Origin: Bacteroidetes bacterium GWC2_46_850
Lineage (GTDB): Bacteria > Bacteroidota > Bacteroidia > Bacteroidales > Dysgonomonadaceae
DNA: 64,000 bases
Assembly: GCA_001768325.1 (NCBI GenBank)
Contig: MENQ01000021.1
Coordinates: 310,001-374,000, forward strand
Direction of reading: 5' to 3'
The notes under the pieces were generated by a model. It was not told where the DNA came from. It searched no databases and saw only the letters and a program-made list of their open reading frames with translations. The translations under genes were made by a program, and so were the position numbers. Of this stretch, positions 23,571 to 35,009 are shown in pieces (the stretch's first letter is position 1; each line of letters begins with the position of its first letter).

Positions 23571-26365
23571 AGCCAGTTCTCCCCTACTCCCAAATCCGTT
23601 TTCAACGGAACCCGCAGTTCGCAGGCATGTTCCATCTCTTCCGTCACCAGTTGCCGGAGTACTGGAAGTTCATCGGGAAAAGCGTTGAAATTAAGTTCGT
23701 CGTGTACCTGGAGAATCATCTTTGAACGCAACTTCTCTTTCTCAAGTCGTTCACAAATCCGTACCATGGCCACCTTGATGATATCTGCCGCACTCCCCTG
23801 AATGGGAGCATTGATGGCATTGCGTTCCGCGTAACCGCGCACGGTGGCATTGCGGGAGTTGATATCCGGCAGAAAACGTTTTCTGCCAAATATGGTTTCC
23901 ACATAACCTTGTGAGCGCGCCCTGGCAATACTTTCATCCATATAGTTTTTCACATCGGGGAAGGTCGCAAAATATTCGTCGATCAGATCTTTTGCTTCGG
24001 TGCGGGAGATGGTCAATCTTTCCGACAGGCCAAAGGGAGTAATGCCGTAAATGATCCCGAAATTGGCTGTCTTGGCTTTCCTGCGCATATCACCCGTCAC
24101 CTCCTCGAGGGGGACTTTAAAAATTTTAGCCGCAGTGGCAGCATGGATATCCTGCCCTTTGTTGAATGCCTCCACCATATTTTGGTCGTTGCTCAGGTGG
24201 GCCATGATGCGCAGTTCGATCTGAGAATAGTCCGATGAAACAAAAAGACAACCTTCATCGGGGATGAACACCTTGCGCATCTCCTTGCCCCGTTCGTCGC
24301 GGATGGGGATGTTCTGTAGATTCGGGTTGGTACTGCTCAGGCGACCTGTTGCTGCCACAGTCTGGTTGAAGGAGGTGTGTATTTTTCCTGTTCTCGGGTT
24401 GATAAGCAGCGGAAAGGCATCGACATAGGTGCTCAACAGTTTTTTTAGTCCTCTCTGCTCCAGTATTTTGTCTATTACTGGATGTCTCGACCGCAATTTC
24501 TCGAGCTCCTCCTCACTGGTTTTATATTGTCCCGTTTTGGTTTTCTTCGGTTTATCGGCAATCCGCATCCTGTCGAACAGCACTTCTCCGATCTGCTTGG
24601 GCGAGTTGATGTTGAATTCGATGCCGGCCATCGTGCTGATCTCTTTCTCAATCTGAATCAGTTGCTGGGTATATTGCACCGAAAGGTCTTCCAGCGCATT
24701 CAAATCTAGGCGTACACCTGTCCATTCCATTTCTGCGAGCACGTAGATCAAGGGTGCCTCCACCCGATAATACAGGTCATCGAGCCGGTTCACATGAATC
24801 TCTTTCTCCAGTATATTTTTTAATTTGAGCGTGATATCTGCATCCTCGGCTGCATAGTCTGTCACAACAGCCGGATCCACATCGCGCATGTTTCCCTGAT
24901 TTTTCCCCTTTGCTCCAATCAGTTCCTCTATGTGAATCGTTTTATAGCTCAGATAGATTTCTGCCATATAATCCATCCCGTGGCGAATTTCAGGATTTAA
25001 CAGGTAGTGGGCAATCATGGTATCGAAGAGGCGCCCCTGAACCCTGATGTCATAATTTCGGAGTTCCAGGATATCATACTTGAGATTTTGACCGACCTTT
25101 TCGATGCTTCCATCCTCAAAAAAAGGACGGAATATGGCTACCTGTCGCTGTGCCTCAGTGCGATCTGCCGAGATTGGCACATAGAAAGCCTCTCCCTCCC
25201 TGTATGCAAAAGAGAGCCCTACCAGTTCGCTCAGCAGCGGGTCTACTCCTGTGGTCTCGGTATCGAAGCAGACAGCTTGTTGTGTGCACAACAACCTGCT
25301 AAGTACCATCATTTCTTCCTCTGTCTGCACCATGGTGTATTGATGCGGCGTGGAGTGAATATCTGTAAAATCAGCTGGCAATACGGGAGAGACATTTTTT
25401 TCCGGTTCAGACGGTCCAACCGGTTCTACCTGATCAAAAAGATCAAAAAGATTGCCTTGTGCGGGTCTTTTTGGCGGTGTGTTAACTGGCTCCAGCTTCA
25501 AAACGCGGGTGAGCAGGGTGCGAAATTCCAGCTCCTCGAAGAGCTCCCTGATGGCGGTCTGATCGATCTCCTTGCGTAAGAAATCATCCTCCACCACCTC
25601 GATCGGAACATCGGTTTTGATGGTCGCCAGAAACTTGGAGAAACGAATCTGCTCGTCGTTTTCTTCTATCTTTGTTTTCAATGCCCCCTTCAGGCGATGA
25701 CTGTCTTGCAGCAGGTTCTCTATCGATCCGAACTCCTGCAGCAGTTTTACAGCGGTTTTTTCACCTACTCCGGGGCAGCCGGGGATATTATCGGAAGCAT
25801 CACCCATCAATCCCAGCAAATCGATCATCTGAGAGGGGTGATTGATCTGATATTTTTCCATCACCTTTTTGTCATCCAGTACATCAAAATCGTTGCTCCC
25901 ATATTTGGGCTTATAGATGAAAATATGAGGTTCAGCCAACTGTCCGTAATCCTTGTCCGGCGTCATCATATATACATCAAAACGCTCTTTGTCGGCTCTT
26001 TTGGCAATGGTGCCGATCACATCGTCGGCTTCGTAGCCGGGCACTTCAAGTACCGGCATGTTGTAAGCCCTGATGATGTTTTTGATGATGGGAACAGATG
26101 ATTTAATCACTTCCGGTGTGGCTTCACGTTGCGCCTTGTATTCTTCATACGCGGTATGCCGAAAGGTGGGTCCCGGGGGATCAAAGGCGACGGCTATGTG
26201 GGTTGGGTTCTCCTTTCGCAAAACCTCTTCCAGTGTATTGACAAACCCAAAAATTGCGGATGTATTCCTACCTTTGGAGTCTATTCTCGGGTTTTTGATA
26301 AACGCGTAATACGATCTGTAAATGAGGGCGTATGCATCGAGAAGAAATAACTTATTTTTATTCAT
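23558..26365 (-). CDS. polA: DNA polymerase I
   Basis: This protein of about 935 residues has all three modules. The 5' nuclease begins KLFLLDAYALIYRSYYAF and holds GYEADDVIGT. The 3'-5' exonuclease shows CFDTETTGVDPL with both metal-binding carboxylates, so proofreading is likely active. The polymerase domain has motif A SSDYSQIELRIMAHLS, motif B RRKAKTANFGIIYG and motif C QVHDELNF. It fills gaps in repair and removes Okazaki primers. ATG 26365 (MNKNKLFLLD) matches the family start; ATG 26383 adds six unneeded residues. The C-terminus GENWLVAH is normal although its DNA lies in a tandem repeat. It is divergent from the polyprenyl synthase gene. Confidence 0.97.
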   Translation of the reverse strand: MNKNKLFLLDAYALIYRSYYAFIKNPRIDSKGRNTSAIFGFVNTLEEVLRKENPTHIAVAFDPPGPTFRHTAYEEYKAQREATPEVIKSSVPIIKNIIRAYNMPVLEVPGYEADDVIGTIAKRADKERFDVYMMTPDKDYGQLAEPHIFIYKPKYGSNDFDVLDDKKVMEKYQINHPSQMIDLLGLMGDASDNIPGCPGVGEKTAVKLLQEFGSIENLLQDSHRLKGALKTKIEENDEQIRFSKFLATIKTDVPIEVVEDDFLRKEIDQTAIRELFEELEFRTLLTRVLKLEPVNTPPKRPAQGNLFDLFDQVEPVGPSEPEKNVSPVLPADFTDIHSTPHQYTMVQTEEEMMVLSRLLCTQQAVCFDTETTGVDPLLSELVGLSFAYREGEAFYVPISADRTEAQRQVAIFRPFFEDGSIEKVGQNLKYDILELRNYDIRVQGRLFDTMIAHYLLNPEIRHGMDYMAEIYLSYKTIHIEELIGAKGKNQGNMRDVDPAVVTDYAAEDADITLKLKNILEKEIHVNRLDDLYYRVEAPLIYVLAEMEWTGVRLDLNALEDLSVQYTQQLIQIEKEISTMAGIEFNINSPKQIGEVLFDRMRIADKPKKTKTGQYKTSEEELEKLRSRHPVIDKILEQRGLKKLLSTYVDAFPLLINPRTGKIHTSFNQTVAATGRLSSTNPNLQNIPIRDERGKEMRKVFIPDEGCLFVSSDYSQIELRIMAHLSNDQNMVEAFNKGQDIHAATAAKIFKVPLEEVTGDMRRKAKTANFGIIYGITPFGLSERLTISRTEAKDLIDEYFATFPDVKNYMDESIARARSQGYVETIFGRKRFLPDINSRNATVRGYAERNAINAPIQGSAADIIKVAMVRICERLEKEKLRSKMILQVHDELNFNAFPDELPVLRQLVTEEMEHACELRVPLKTDLGVGENWLVAH

Positions 26366-26409
26366 GACGGAGCCTGCAATCAAATTTTGAAAATGTAAAG
26401 TTACAAATA

Positions 26410-26444
26410 TTTGTTGCGAACAGGAGAATTTATATTTACTTTTG
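26410..26444 (+). promoter_or_regulatory. Candidate promoter of the polyprenyl synthase gene
   Basis: TACTTTTG (26437-26444) fits the -7 consensus TAnnTTTG. A TTTG (26410-26413) lies upstream with a 23-bp spacer, slightly longer than usual. The start codon follows 20 bp later. Confidence 0.5.
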
Positions 26445-26463
26445 TAATTAATATACAGGTAGA

Positions 26464-27438
26464 ATGGATCAAAGTCAGATAATAAAGGATTTTCTACGGG
26501 AAGAGCTCCTACTTTTCGATGAATATCTGCGTGATGCGGTTAAGAGTAGCAATCCGCGTGTGTCGGAGATGATTGGCTATATATTTAACGCAGCGGGTAA
26601 ACGGCTGAGACCCACGCTTGTGCTGTTGACCGCAAAAGCTTGTGGGCGCATTGTTCCAGAGACTTATCACGGCGCAGTGACGGTGGAGCTGTTGCATACC
26701 GCCACGCTGATACACGACGACGTGATCGACAAATCTGACATACGACGGGGAAAGCGATCTGTAAATGCTGTGTACGACAATACCAAAGCAGTGCTCATAG
26801 GCGATTACCTTTTGTCTACCGCACTCATGGAAAGTGTGAAAACAAATGATCTTGCTATCGTCAGCATCATGTCGGAACTGGGTCAAAATCTTTCAGAGGG
26901 TGAACTGAATCAGTATTCTCTGGCCAGTGAAGTCATCATAGACGAAGATGCCTATTTCGAAGTGATCGACAAGAAAACAGCATCGTTGATGCGTGCCAGC
27001 ATCGTCATCGGTGCCATCACAGGCGGTGCGGGAAAAGAAACGATTGATAAATTCAGTAGGCTTGGAAAACTGCTGGGCATCTGTTTCCAGATCAGGGATG
27101 ATATTTTTGATTACTTCCAGGCCGACGTCGGTAAACCGACCGGTAACGATATCCGGGAGGGAAAGATCACACTTCCGCTCATATATGCCTTGCAAAACAG
27201 TCCCGATGGCGTGAGCGAGGAGATGAAAAGGATCATCGGATCACATGACTACAGCGAGGAGAACATCAGGAAGTTGCTGGCTTTCGCCAAAGCGTATCAT
27301 GGTGTGGAGTATGCCTATAAAAAAATGAATCAGTTTCTTTCAGAAGCGGAAACAATCATCACCGAATTTGCATTCGATGGTGGTATCAAATCATTGATGC
27401 AACTTTTCCTGACCTATTTGAAAGAACGTCTCTATTAA
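26464..27438 (+). CDS. ispB: Trans-polyprenyl diphosphate synthase (octaprenyl-type)
   Basis: This 324-residue enzyme elongates allylic diphosphates with isopentenyl diphosphate to make the menaquinone side chain. Visible motifs are AAGKRLRPTLVLL (substrate-binding Lys/Arg), the first Asp-rich motif LIHDDVIDKSDIRRG (DDxxD) and the second DDIFDYF, with KTASLMRAS between them. The chain length cannot be fixed from sequence alone; octaprenyl-type is the usual Bacteroidales assignment. It is transcribed alone, divergent from polA, and ends at a strong terminator facing the Hsp20 gene. Confidence 0.93.
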   Translation: MDQSQIIKDFLREELLLFDEYLRDAVKSSNPRVSEMIGYIFNAAGKRLRPTLVLLTAKACGRIVPETYHGAVTVELLHTATLIHDDVIDKSDIRRGKRSVNAVYDNTKAVLIGDYLLSTALMESVKTNDLAIVSIMSELGQNLSEGELNQYSLASEVIIDEDAYFEVIDKKTASLMRASIVIGAITGGAGKETIDKFSRLGKLLGICFQIRDDIFDYFQADVGKPTGNDIREGKITLPLIYALQNSPDGVSEEMKRIIGSHDYSEENIRKLLAFAKAYHGVEYAYKKMNQFLSEAETIITEFAFDGGIKSLMQLFLTYLKERLY

Positions 27439-27441
27439 AAA

Positions 27442-27478
27442 AGATATCACTCCGTGGGGGAGTGATATCTGACTTTTT
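27442..27478. terminator. Bidirectional intrinsic terminator between ispB and the Hsp20 gene
   Basis: A perfect 12-bp stem (AGATATCACTCC 27442-27453 with GGAGTGATATCT 27459-27470) has a 5-nt loop. T-rich sequence follows on the plus strand, and the A run before it serves as T-tail on the minus strand. It sits between two convergent genes. Confidence 0.9.
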
Positions 27479-27491
27479 CAACCTTTTTCTT

Positions 27492-27920
27492 TTATTGAAT
27501 CTCAATCTGTCTGGTGTTCGGTTTTACTTCTTCCTTCACAGTGGGTATTTCCACGGTCAATACACCGTTTTCAACCTTGGCAGAAATTTGATCCTTTATC
27601 ACATTATCGGGGAGGATCATCCTCCTTTGAAACTGTGCATAGGAAAATTCACGTCTCAGGTATGAACCTTTCTGGTCTTTTTCCTCGGTTTGATTTTTTT
27701 TCTCGAATTCAATCACCAGATTGTTTGACTCATCCAGTCTCACCTTGCAATCTTCACGGGTCATCCCGGGAGCCGCTACTTCTACGGTAAAACCGTTGTC
27801 ATTTTGCTGAATGTTTATCGCGGGAACCGATTTGTTGCTCTGTTCCATCCATTCATTGCCGAAGAAATCATTGAAGACACTCGGCAGCCAGTTGTTGTTG
27901 CTTCGTCTGATTATTGCCAT
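27492..27920 (-). CDS. Small heat-shock protein (Hsp20 / alpha-crystallin family)
   Basis: This 142-residue ATP-independent chaperone holds unfolding proteins. The alpha-crystallin domain covers about residues 35-135: FTVEVAAPGMTREDCKVRLDESNNLVIEFEKK, the conserved FSYAQFQRRMILPDNV block, and the AxxxNGVLTV motif seen as AKVENGVLTVEIP. The end PNTRQIEIQ is typical. ATG 27920 (MAIIRRSNNNWLP) is chosen because a Shine-Dalgarno-like AAAGGA lies 7 nt before it. The longer frame from 28016 would add 32 residues unlike the family. Confidence 0.94.
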   Translation of the reverse strand: MAIIRRSNNNWLPSVFNDFFGNEWMEQSNKSVPAINIQQNDNGFTVEVAAPGMTREDCKVRLDESNNLVIEFEKKNQTEEKDQKGSYLRREFSYAQFQRRMILPDNVIKDQISAKVENGVLTVEIPTVKEEVKPNTRQIEIQ

Positions 27921-27927
27921 AATTTTA

Positions 27928-27933
27928 TCCTTT
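27928..27933 (-). promoter_or_regulatory. Ribosome-binding site of the Hsp20 gene
   Basis: The minus strand reads AAAGGA 7 nt before the ATG at 27920. Such sites are uncommon in this window, and this one decides the start. Confidence 0.55.
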
Positions 27934-28099
27934 CTTTGATTATTATTATTTTTTCGTTTACAACGATGAAAGGACAAATTGTGTGCCGATTCATTTTCAG
28001 ACTCAATTGCGCACACAATACGACAAAATGGCGCATTTTTTCGCTAAATTTGCGGACAAATGAACAAAAAGTGGACAGATTGGCATGACTTGTCGGACT

Positions 28100-29668
28100 C
28101 TATTCCAATATGCGATAGACCCGTTTTCCAAAATGGTACTTCCCATAGCGGTCAGTTGCTTTCACTTCGATGGTGTGTTCGCCAGGAGCGAGGTCTAGAC
28201 TGAGTGCTCCACTCCATAGGTGGGTGCTGTTTACCGCATTGGAAGGACGACGCCCCGGTAGCAGTTTGTCGGTCACGTCCCATTCATATAATTTGGCATA
28301 ATAACTCGGATCAATGGCCTCAATATAGTTCATCTTACGCCATCTGCCCTGATCAATCCGGTATTCAACCAAATCGTTTTTGCTTCCCATAAAGAAATTG
28401 ACGACTATTTGTGAGGTGGTTCTGCCTTTAAAAGGTACAACCTTGGGTGCGTATATGTTCATCTGATATTCTTCCTCTCTTCCGGCAACCTTGTAATCCA
28501 CGGCATATTGATTGCCCTGAACATTCAGAAAGACATATCCCTGTGGCGTGCCGTCGCGCATGGTTGCATCTGGTAGGCCGTTTGCATCGAGTTTACCCGA
28601 ATACCAGTCGCCAGAAGTAGTTCCCACGTTATATTCATGCAAGGGTTTGCTTCCTTTCCAGCCATTGACTTCCGTGTATTCAATCTGATCCTGATAATGG
28701 GTATGTGCCGACATGATCAGTACATTTTCATAAGGCTTCAGTAGGTCGAAAACCCGCTGCCGGTCCTCCAGACGAAACGATCCTCCTGTATTGTCCTTCA
28801 TTTGAATGTGTTGCGACAAGACGACAAGCTTGTCGGCAGGAACGTGTTTCAGGTCGTTTTCCAGAAATCGCAGCTGATCTTCGCGATAACCTCCCCAGTA
28901 ACCTTTGCCGTCCCGCGGGTCTGGGTACAGGATGTCGTCGAGTATGATGAAATGGGCATCCCCGTAGTTGAACGAATAGTTGGCACTACCGAAGTTCTTT
29001 TCGAAAGTCTCATCAGAAAGCAGGTCTGTGGGTGCATCGTAGTTCATGTCGTGGTTTCCCATTACATTGTACCAGGGTAGTTGCAGCTGACGCATTCTTT
29101 CTTTGTAATCTGGATGCAGGTCGAGATTGTCACCCACGATATCGCCCAGGCTGATTCCGAAGAGCGTATTCTTCTTTTTCTTTACGTCTTCAACGATCTT
29201 TTTTGTGAAATAATCCAGATCCTGGATAGAGTAGGGTTGTGGATCACCAAAGATGATGGCGGAGAAATTATCCGGTTCCTCTTGTTTGAAAAGGGCAAAA
29301 TTTACCGATTTGGGCAACTTCCCTGTCGGCGATACACCCTTGTATTTGAGCGAGTCGGGCGATCCTTCCGGTTTGTAGTGATGGTAAAACTGTGGGATGA
29401 AATCTTCATCCACAGTTAGGCCATAACCTTTTGGTTTGATCACGAAGATGGTATTTCCCGCTTCTACCGGGATTGTGTAGAAACCATTCCTGTCGGTGAG
29501 TACCACCTCTGTTCCGTTGGACAGGGCCACGTTTGCAATGCCGGTCTCACGACGGTCTTTCTTTCCGTTTTTGTTGATATCCTCATAGACATAACCTCGT
29601 GCCGATTGCTGTGAGTAGGCCGTGATTGCAACAATGAGTAAAATTAAGGAGAGTAGATTTTTCTTCAT
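28100..29668 (-). CDS. Secreted calcineurin-like metallophosphoesterase with SdrD-like N-terminal domain
   Basis: After a signal peptide (MKKNLLSLILLIVAITAYSQ) comes a Cna/SdrD B-like repeat (GYVYEDINKNGKKDRRETGI). The metallophosphoesterase core follows with GDPQPY, LGDIVGDN, GNHDMNY, SQHIQM and SAHTHYQDQ supplying the metal ligands, and then a C-terminal beta-domain (about residues 400-520). This three-part layout is common for Bacteroidetes calcineurin-like phosphoesterases. The substrate (phosphomonoester, phosphodiester or glycan-linked phosphate) is unknown. ATG 29668 is chosen over 29713 for the signal peptide. It has a good -7 element upstream and stands outside the operon at 42-64 kb. 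Confidence 0.9.
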   Translation of the reverse strand: MKKNLLSLILLIVAITAYSQQSARGYVYEDINKNGKKDRRETGIANVALSNGTEVVLTDRNGFYTIPVEAGNTIFVIKPKGYGLTVDEDFIPQFYHHYKPEGSPDSLKYKGVSPTGKLPKSVNFALFKQEEPDNFSAIIFGDPQPYSIQDLDYFTKKIVEDVKKKKNTLFGISLGDIVGDNLDLHPDYKERMRQLQLPWYNVMGNHDMNYDAPTDLLSDETFEKNFGSANYSFNYGDAHFIILDDILYPDPRDGKGYWGGYREDQLRFLENDLKHVPADKLVVLSQHIQMKDNTGGSFRLEDRQRVFDLLKPYENVLIMSAHTHYQDQIEYTEVNGWKGSKPLHEYNVGTTSGDWYSGKLDANGLPDATMRDGTPQGYVFLNVQGNQYAVDYKVAGREEEYQMNIYAPKVVPFKGRTTSQIVVNFFMGSKNDLVEYRIDQGRWRKMNYIEAIDPSYYAKLYEWDVTDKLLPGRRPSNAVNSTHLWSGALSLDLAPGEHTIEVKATDRYGKYHFGKRVYRILE

Positions 29669-29733
29669 ATGAATTTGTAATATTTTATTGTACCGGCATG
29701 CATGATTGTTCATCAGCTTGTTATCTTCTGGCG

Positions 29734-29741
29734 CAAAAGTA
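29734..29741 (-). promoter_or_regulatory. Candidate -7 element of the metallophosphoesterase gene
   Basis: The minus strand reads TACTTTTG (TAnnTTTG), 66 bp before the start codon. A TTTG lies at 29767-29770, with a 25-bp spacer that is a little long. Confidence 0.45.
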
Positions 29742-29789
29742 TGTTTTTTATTTTACTTTTCCGTTACAAAAAAATGAAGTTTGCCAAAT

Positions 29790-29821
29790 AGAAAAGGCGG
29801 AACGCAATGTCCGCCTTTTAA
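29790..29821 (-). terminator. Intrinsic terminator of the beta-galactosidase gene
   Basis: A perfect 10-bp stem (AAAAGGCGGA 29792-29801 with TCCGCCTTTT 29810-29819) with an 8-nt loop lies 28 bp past the stop codon. The minus-strand end is U-rich. Confidence 0.85.
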
Positions 29822-29848
29822 CCAGTTGTATGCTTCATTAACCGGATA

Positions 29849-33256
<3,408 letters not shown>

Positions 33257-33276
33257 TCATGCAAAATGGATGTTAT

Positions 33277-34146
33277 TTAGATGGTTTGTATTTCAGATAA
33301 TAGGGTATCTGCAAGACGGCTCGTTCCAATCCTAAACAGGGTGGGTGTGCACCACTCTTCACCCAGTAGTTCCTTGACCAGGGTATAGTACTTGACGGCG
33401 TCTGTGGTTGTGGACACACCGCCGGAGACCTTCAGGCCGATTTTACGCCCTGTCTTCTCATGATAGGATTTGATGGCATGACACATCACCCAGGCCGCTT
33501 CCAGCGTTGCTCCGGGAAATCCCTTTCCGGTAGAGGTCTTCAAAAAATCGGCACCCGAATAAAGCGCCAGGATGGCTGCATTGTGTATCAATGATCCGGT
33601 CTTCAATGCTCCTGTTTCGAGGATGACCTTGAGTGTTGCATCCCGGCAGGCCTCTTTAATTTCAGACAACTCCTCGCACAGTTCCTCATATTCTTCTCCC
33701 AGGAACAATCCCACATTGAGGACCACGTCAATTTCGTCTGCACCGTCCGCCACTGCCAACGCTGTCTCAGCTACCTTCACCTCTGTAAAGGTTTGTGATG
33801 AGGGAAAACCAGCCGACACGCAGGCAATCTTTACGTCGGCGGTCAATGCTTCCTTTGCGGTATGTGCGAAATTGGGATATACACAGATGGCCGCCACGTT
33901 GTCCACTTCCGGCGTGGAGCCTTCGAAACTGTTCACCTTCTCAACGAACTTCCAGACACTTTCCCGGGTGTCCGTGGTGTTGAGCGTGGTAAGATCAATG
34001 CAGGCATAGATTTTTTTATAGACTTCCTTGTTGTTGTTCTCTTCAAATTTTTCTGCAATAATCTTTTCTGCCTTCTCTGTTATATCACTGTCTGTCAGGT
34101 TTATAGGATGATTCCTGAGGGCTTTTAAGTATTTGTCCGATTCCAT
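33277..34146 (-). CDS. deoC: Deoxyribose-phosphate aldolase
   Basis: DeoC cleaves 2-deoxyribose 5-phosphate to glyceraldehyde 3-phosphate and acetaldehyde in deoxynucleoside breakdown. The 289-residue protein is of the longer Bacteroidales type. Visible are CIDLTTLNTTDT near residue 49, ADEIDVVLNVG, the Schiff-base lysine in FLKTSTGKG and the second active-site lysine in LKVSGGV. It is the fifth gene of the mnmG-apt-uvrC-dtd-mazG-deoC string, 38 bp after the MazG-like gene. Confidence 0.94.
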   Translation of the reverse strand: MESDKYLKALRNHPINLTDSDITEKAEKIIAEKFEENNNKEVYKKIYACIDLTTLNTTDTRESVWKFVEKVNSFEGSTPEVDNVAAICVYPNFAHTAKEALTADVKIACVSAGFPSSQTFTEVKVAETALAVADGADEIDVVLNVGLFLGEEYEELCEELSEIKEACRDATLKVILETGALKTGSLIHNAAILALYSGADFLKTSTGKGFPGATLEAAWVMCHAIKSYHEKTGRKIGLKVSGGVSTTTDAVKYYTLVKELLGEEWCTPTLFRIGTSRLADTLLSEIQTI

Positions 34147-34184
34147 TTGTTACATTTGTTATTATGTAGTTATTCAATTGTTAT

Positions 34185-34511
34185 TCAAAAAAGCGATTCA
34201 TTGTTCCGATGCCTTGTGCCATCTCTTGCTGTTTTCTTTTCAATATTTTTTTGAAGTGCGTCTTCCAGATCAACTCCTGTCTGATTTGCAAGGCAAAGGA
34301 GCACCCAGAGCACATCGGCTATCTCGTCAGGTAGGTTTCCCGAGAGATCGGATTCCTTGAAGGACTGTTCTCCGTAGGTTCGTGCCATGATGCGTGCGAG
34401 TTCGCCTACCTCCTCCATCAGGATGGTCATGTTGGTCAGTTCGCTGAAATAGCGTACGCCATATTGATGAATCCATTGGTCTACCTGTTCCTGTGCGTCT
34501 TTTATTGTCAT
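34185..34511 (-). CDS. MazG-like nucleotide pyrophosphohydrolase
   Basis: A short 108-residue single-domain MazG-type protein. The metal-binding pattern ExxE...ExxD is seen as LMEEVGELAR followed by PDEIADVLWVLLCLANQTG. Such enzymes hydrolyse NTPs or dNTPs, often non-canonical ones, to monophosphate and diphosphate. The physiological substrate is not determinable here. It lies 39 bp after dtd in the housekeeping operon. Confidence 0.9.
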   Translation of the reverse strand: MTIKDAQEQVDQWIHQYGVRYFSELTNMTILMEEVGELARIMARTYGEQSFKESDLSGNLPDEIADVLWVLLCLANQTGVDLEDALQKNIEKKTARDGTRHRNNESLF

Positions 34512-34550
34512 TATGCTTTAAATATCAATGTGATAATAAAAATATATCTG

Positions 34551-35006
34551 TTAATACTCTCTGTTTTTCGAGTCGATCCAAATGGTGACTGGTCCGTCGT
34601 TTACCAGATGCACCTGCATGTCGGCACCGAATTCACCAGTTTCAACCGGCTTTTCAAACAAGAGAGACAACGTTTTGCAAAATTGCTCGTATAAAGGTAT
34701 TGATATTTCCGGTCCGGCCGATCTGATGTAGGAGGGACGGTTTCCCTTTTTTGTGCTGGCATGCAGTGTGAACTGAGAAACGACCAGAATCTCTCCACCA
34801 ATTTCCATGACAGACTTGTTCATCACTCCATTCTCATCATCAAAAATACGTACATTCACGGTTTTCCTGCACAACATGGCTATGTCCTCTTCCGTGTCGG
34901 TAGCCTCAATTCCAACAAACAGAAGGAGTCCTTTTCCGATTCTGCTTTTTTCGACACTGTCAATCTGCACACTTGCCTGGGTGACTCGCTGTATCAACAA
35001 TCTCAT
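34551..35006 (-). CDS. dtd: D-aminoacyl-tRNA deacylase
   Basis: Dtd removes D-amino acids (and misacylated glycine) from tRNA. At 151 residues it has the standard length. Both family signatures are visible: VSQFTL (residues about 76-81) and the cross-subunit GPVTIWIDS motif near the C-terminus. The N-terminus MRLLIQRVTQASVQID is canonical. It begins 3 bp after the uvrC stop, so translation is probably coupled. Confidence 0.95.
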   Translation of the reverse strand: MRLLIQRVTQASVQIDSVEKSRIGKGLLLFVGIEATDTEEDIAMLCRKTVNVRIFDDENGVMNKSVMEIGGEILVVSQFTLHASTKKGNRPSYIRSAGPEISIPLYEQFCKTLSLLFEKPVETGEFGADMQVHLVNDGPVTIWIDSKNREY

Positions 35007-35009
35007 ACT

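Noticed and set aside
23530-23571. Longer N-terminus for the YqaA-like protein
   Set aside because: It would overlap the polA stop and translate the tandem repeat; ATG 23529 gives the family-like start.
27921-28016. 32-residue N-terminal extension of Hsp20
   Set aside because: A ribosome-binding site precedes ATG 27920 and the extension has no family match.
28045-28052. TAAATTTG promoter-like element on the plus strand
   Set aside because: No plus-strand gene follows; the downstream region is the 3' end of a minus-strand gene.
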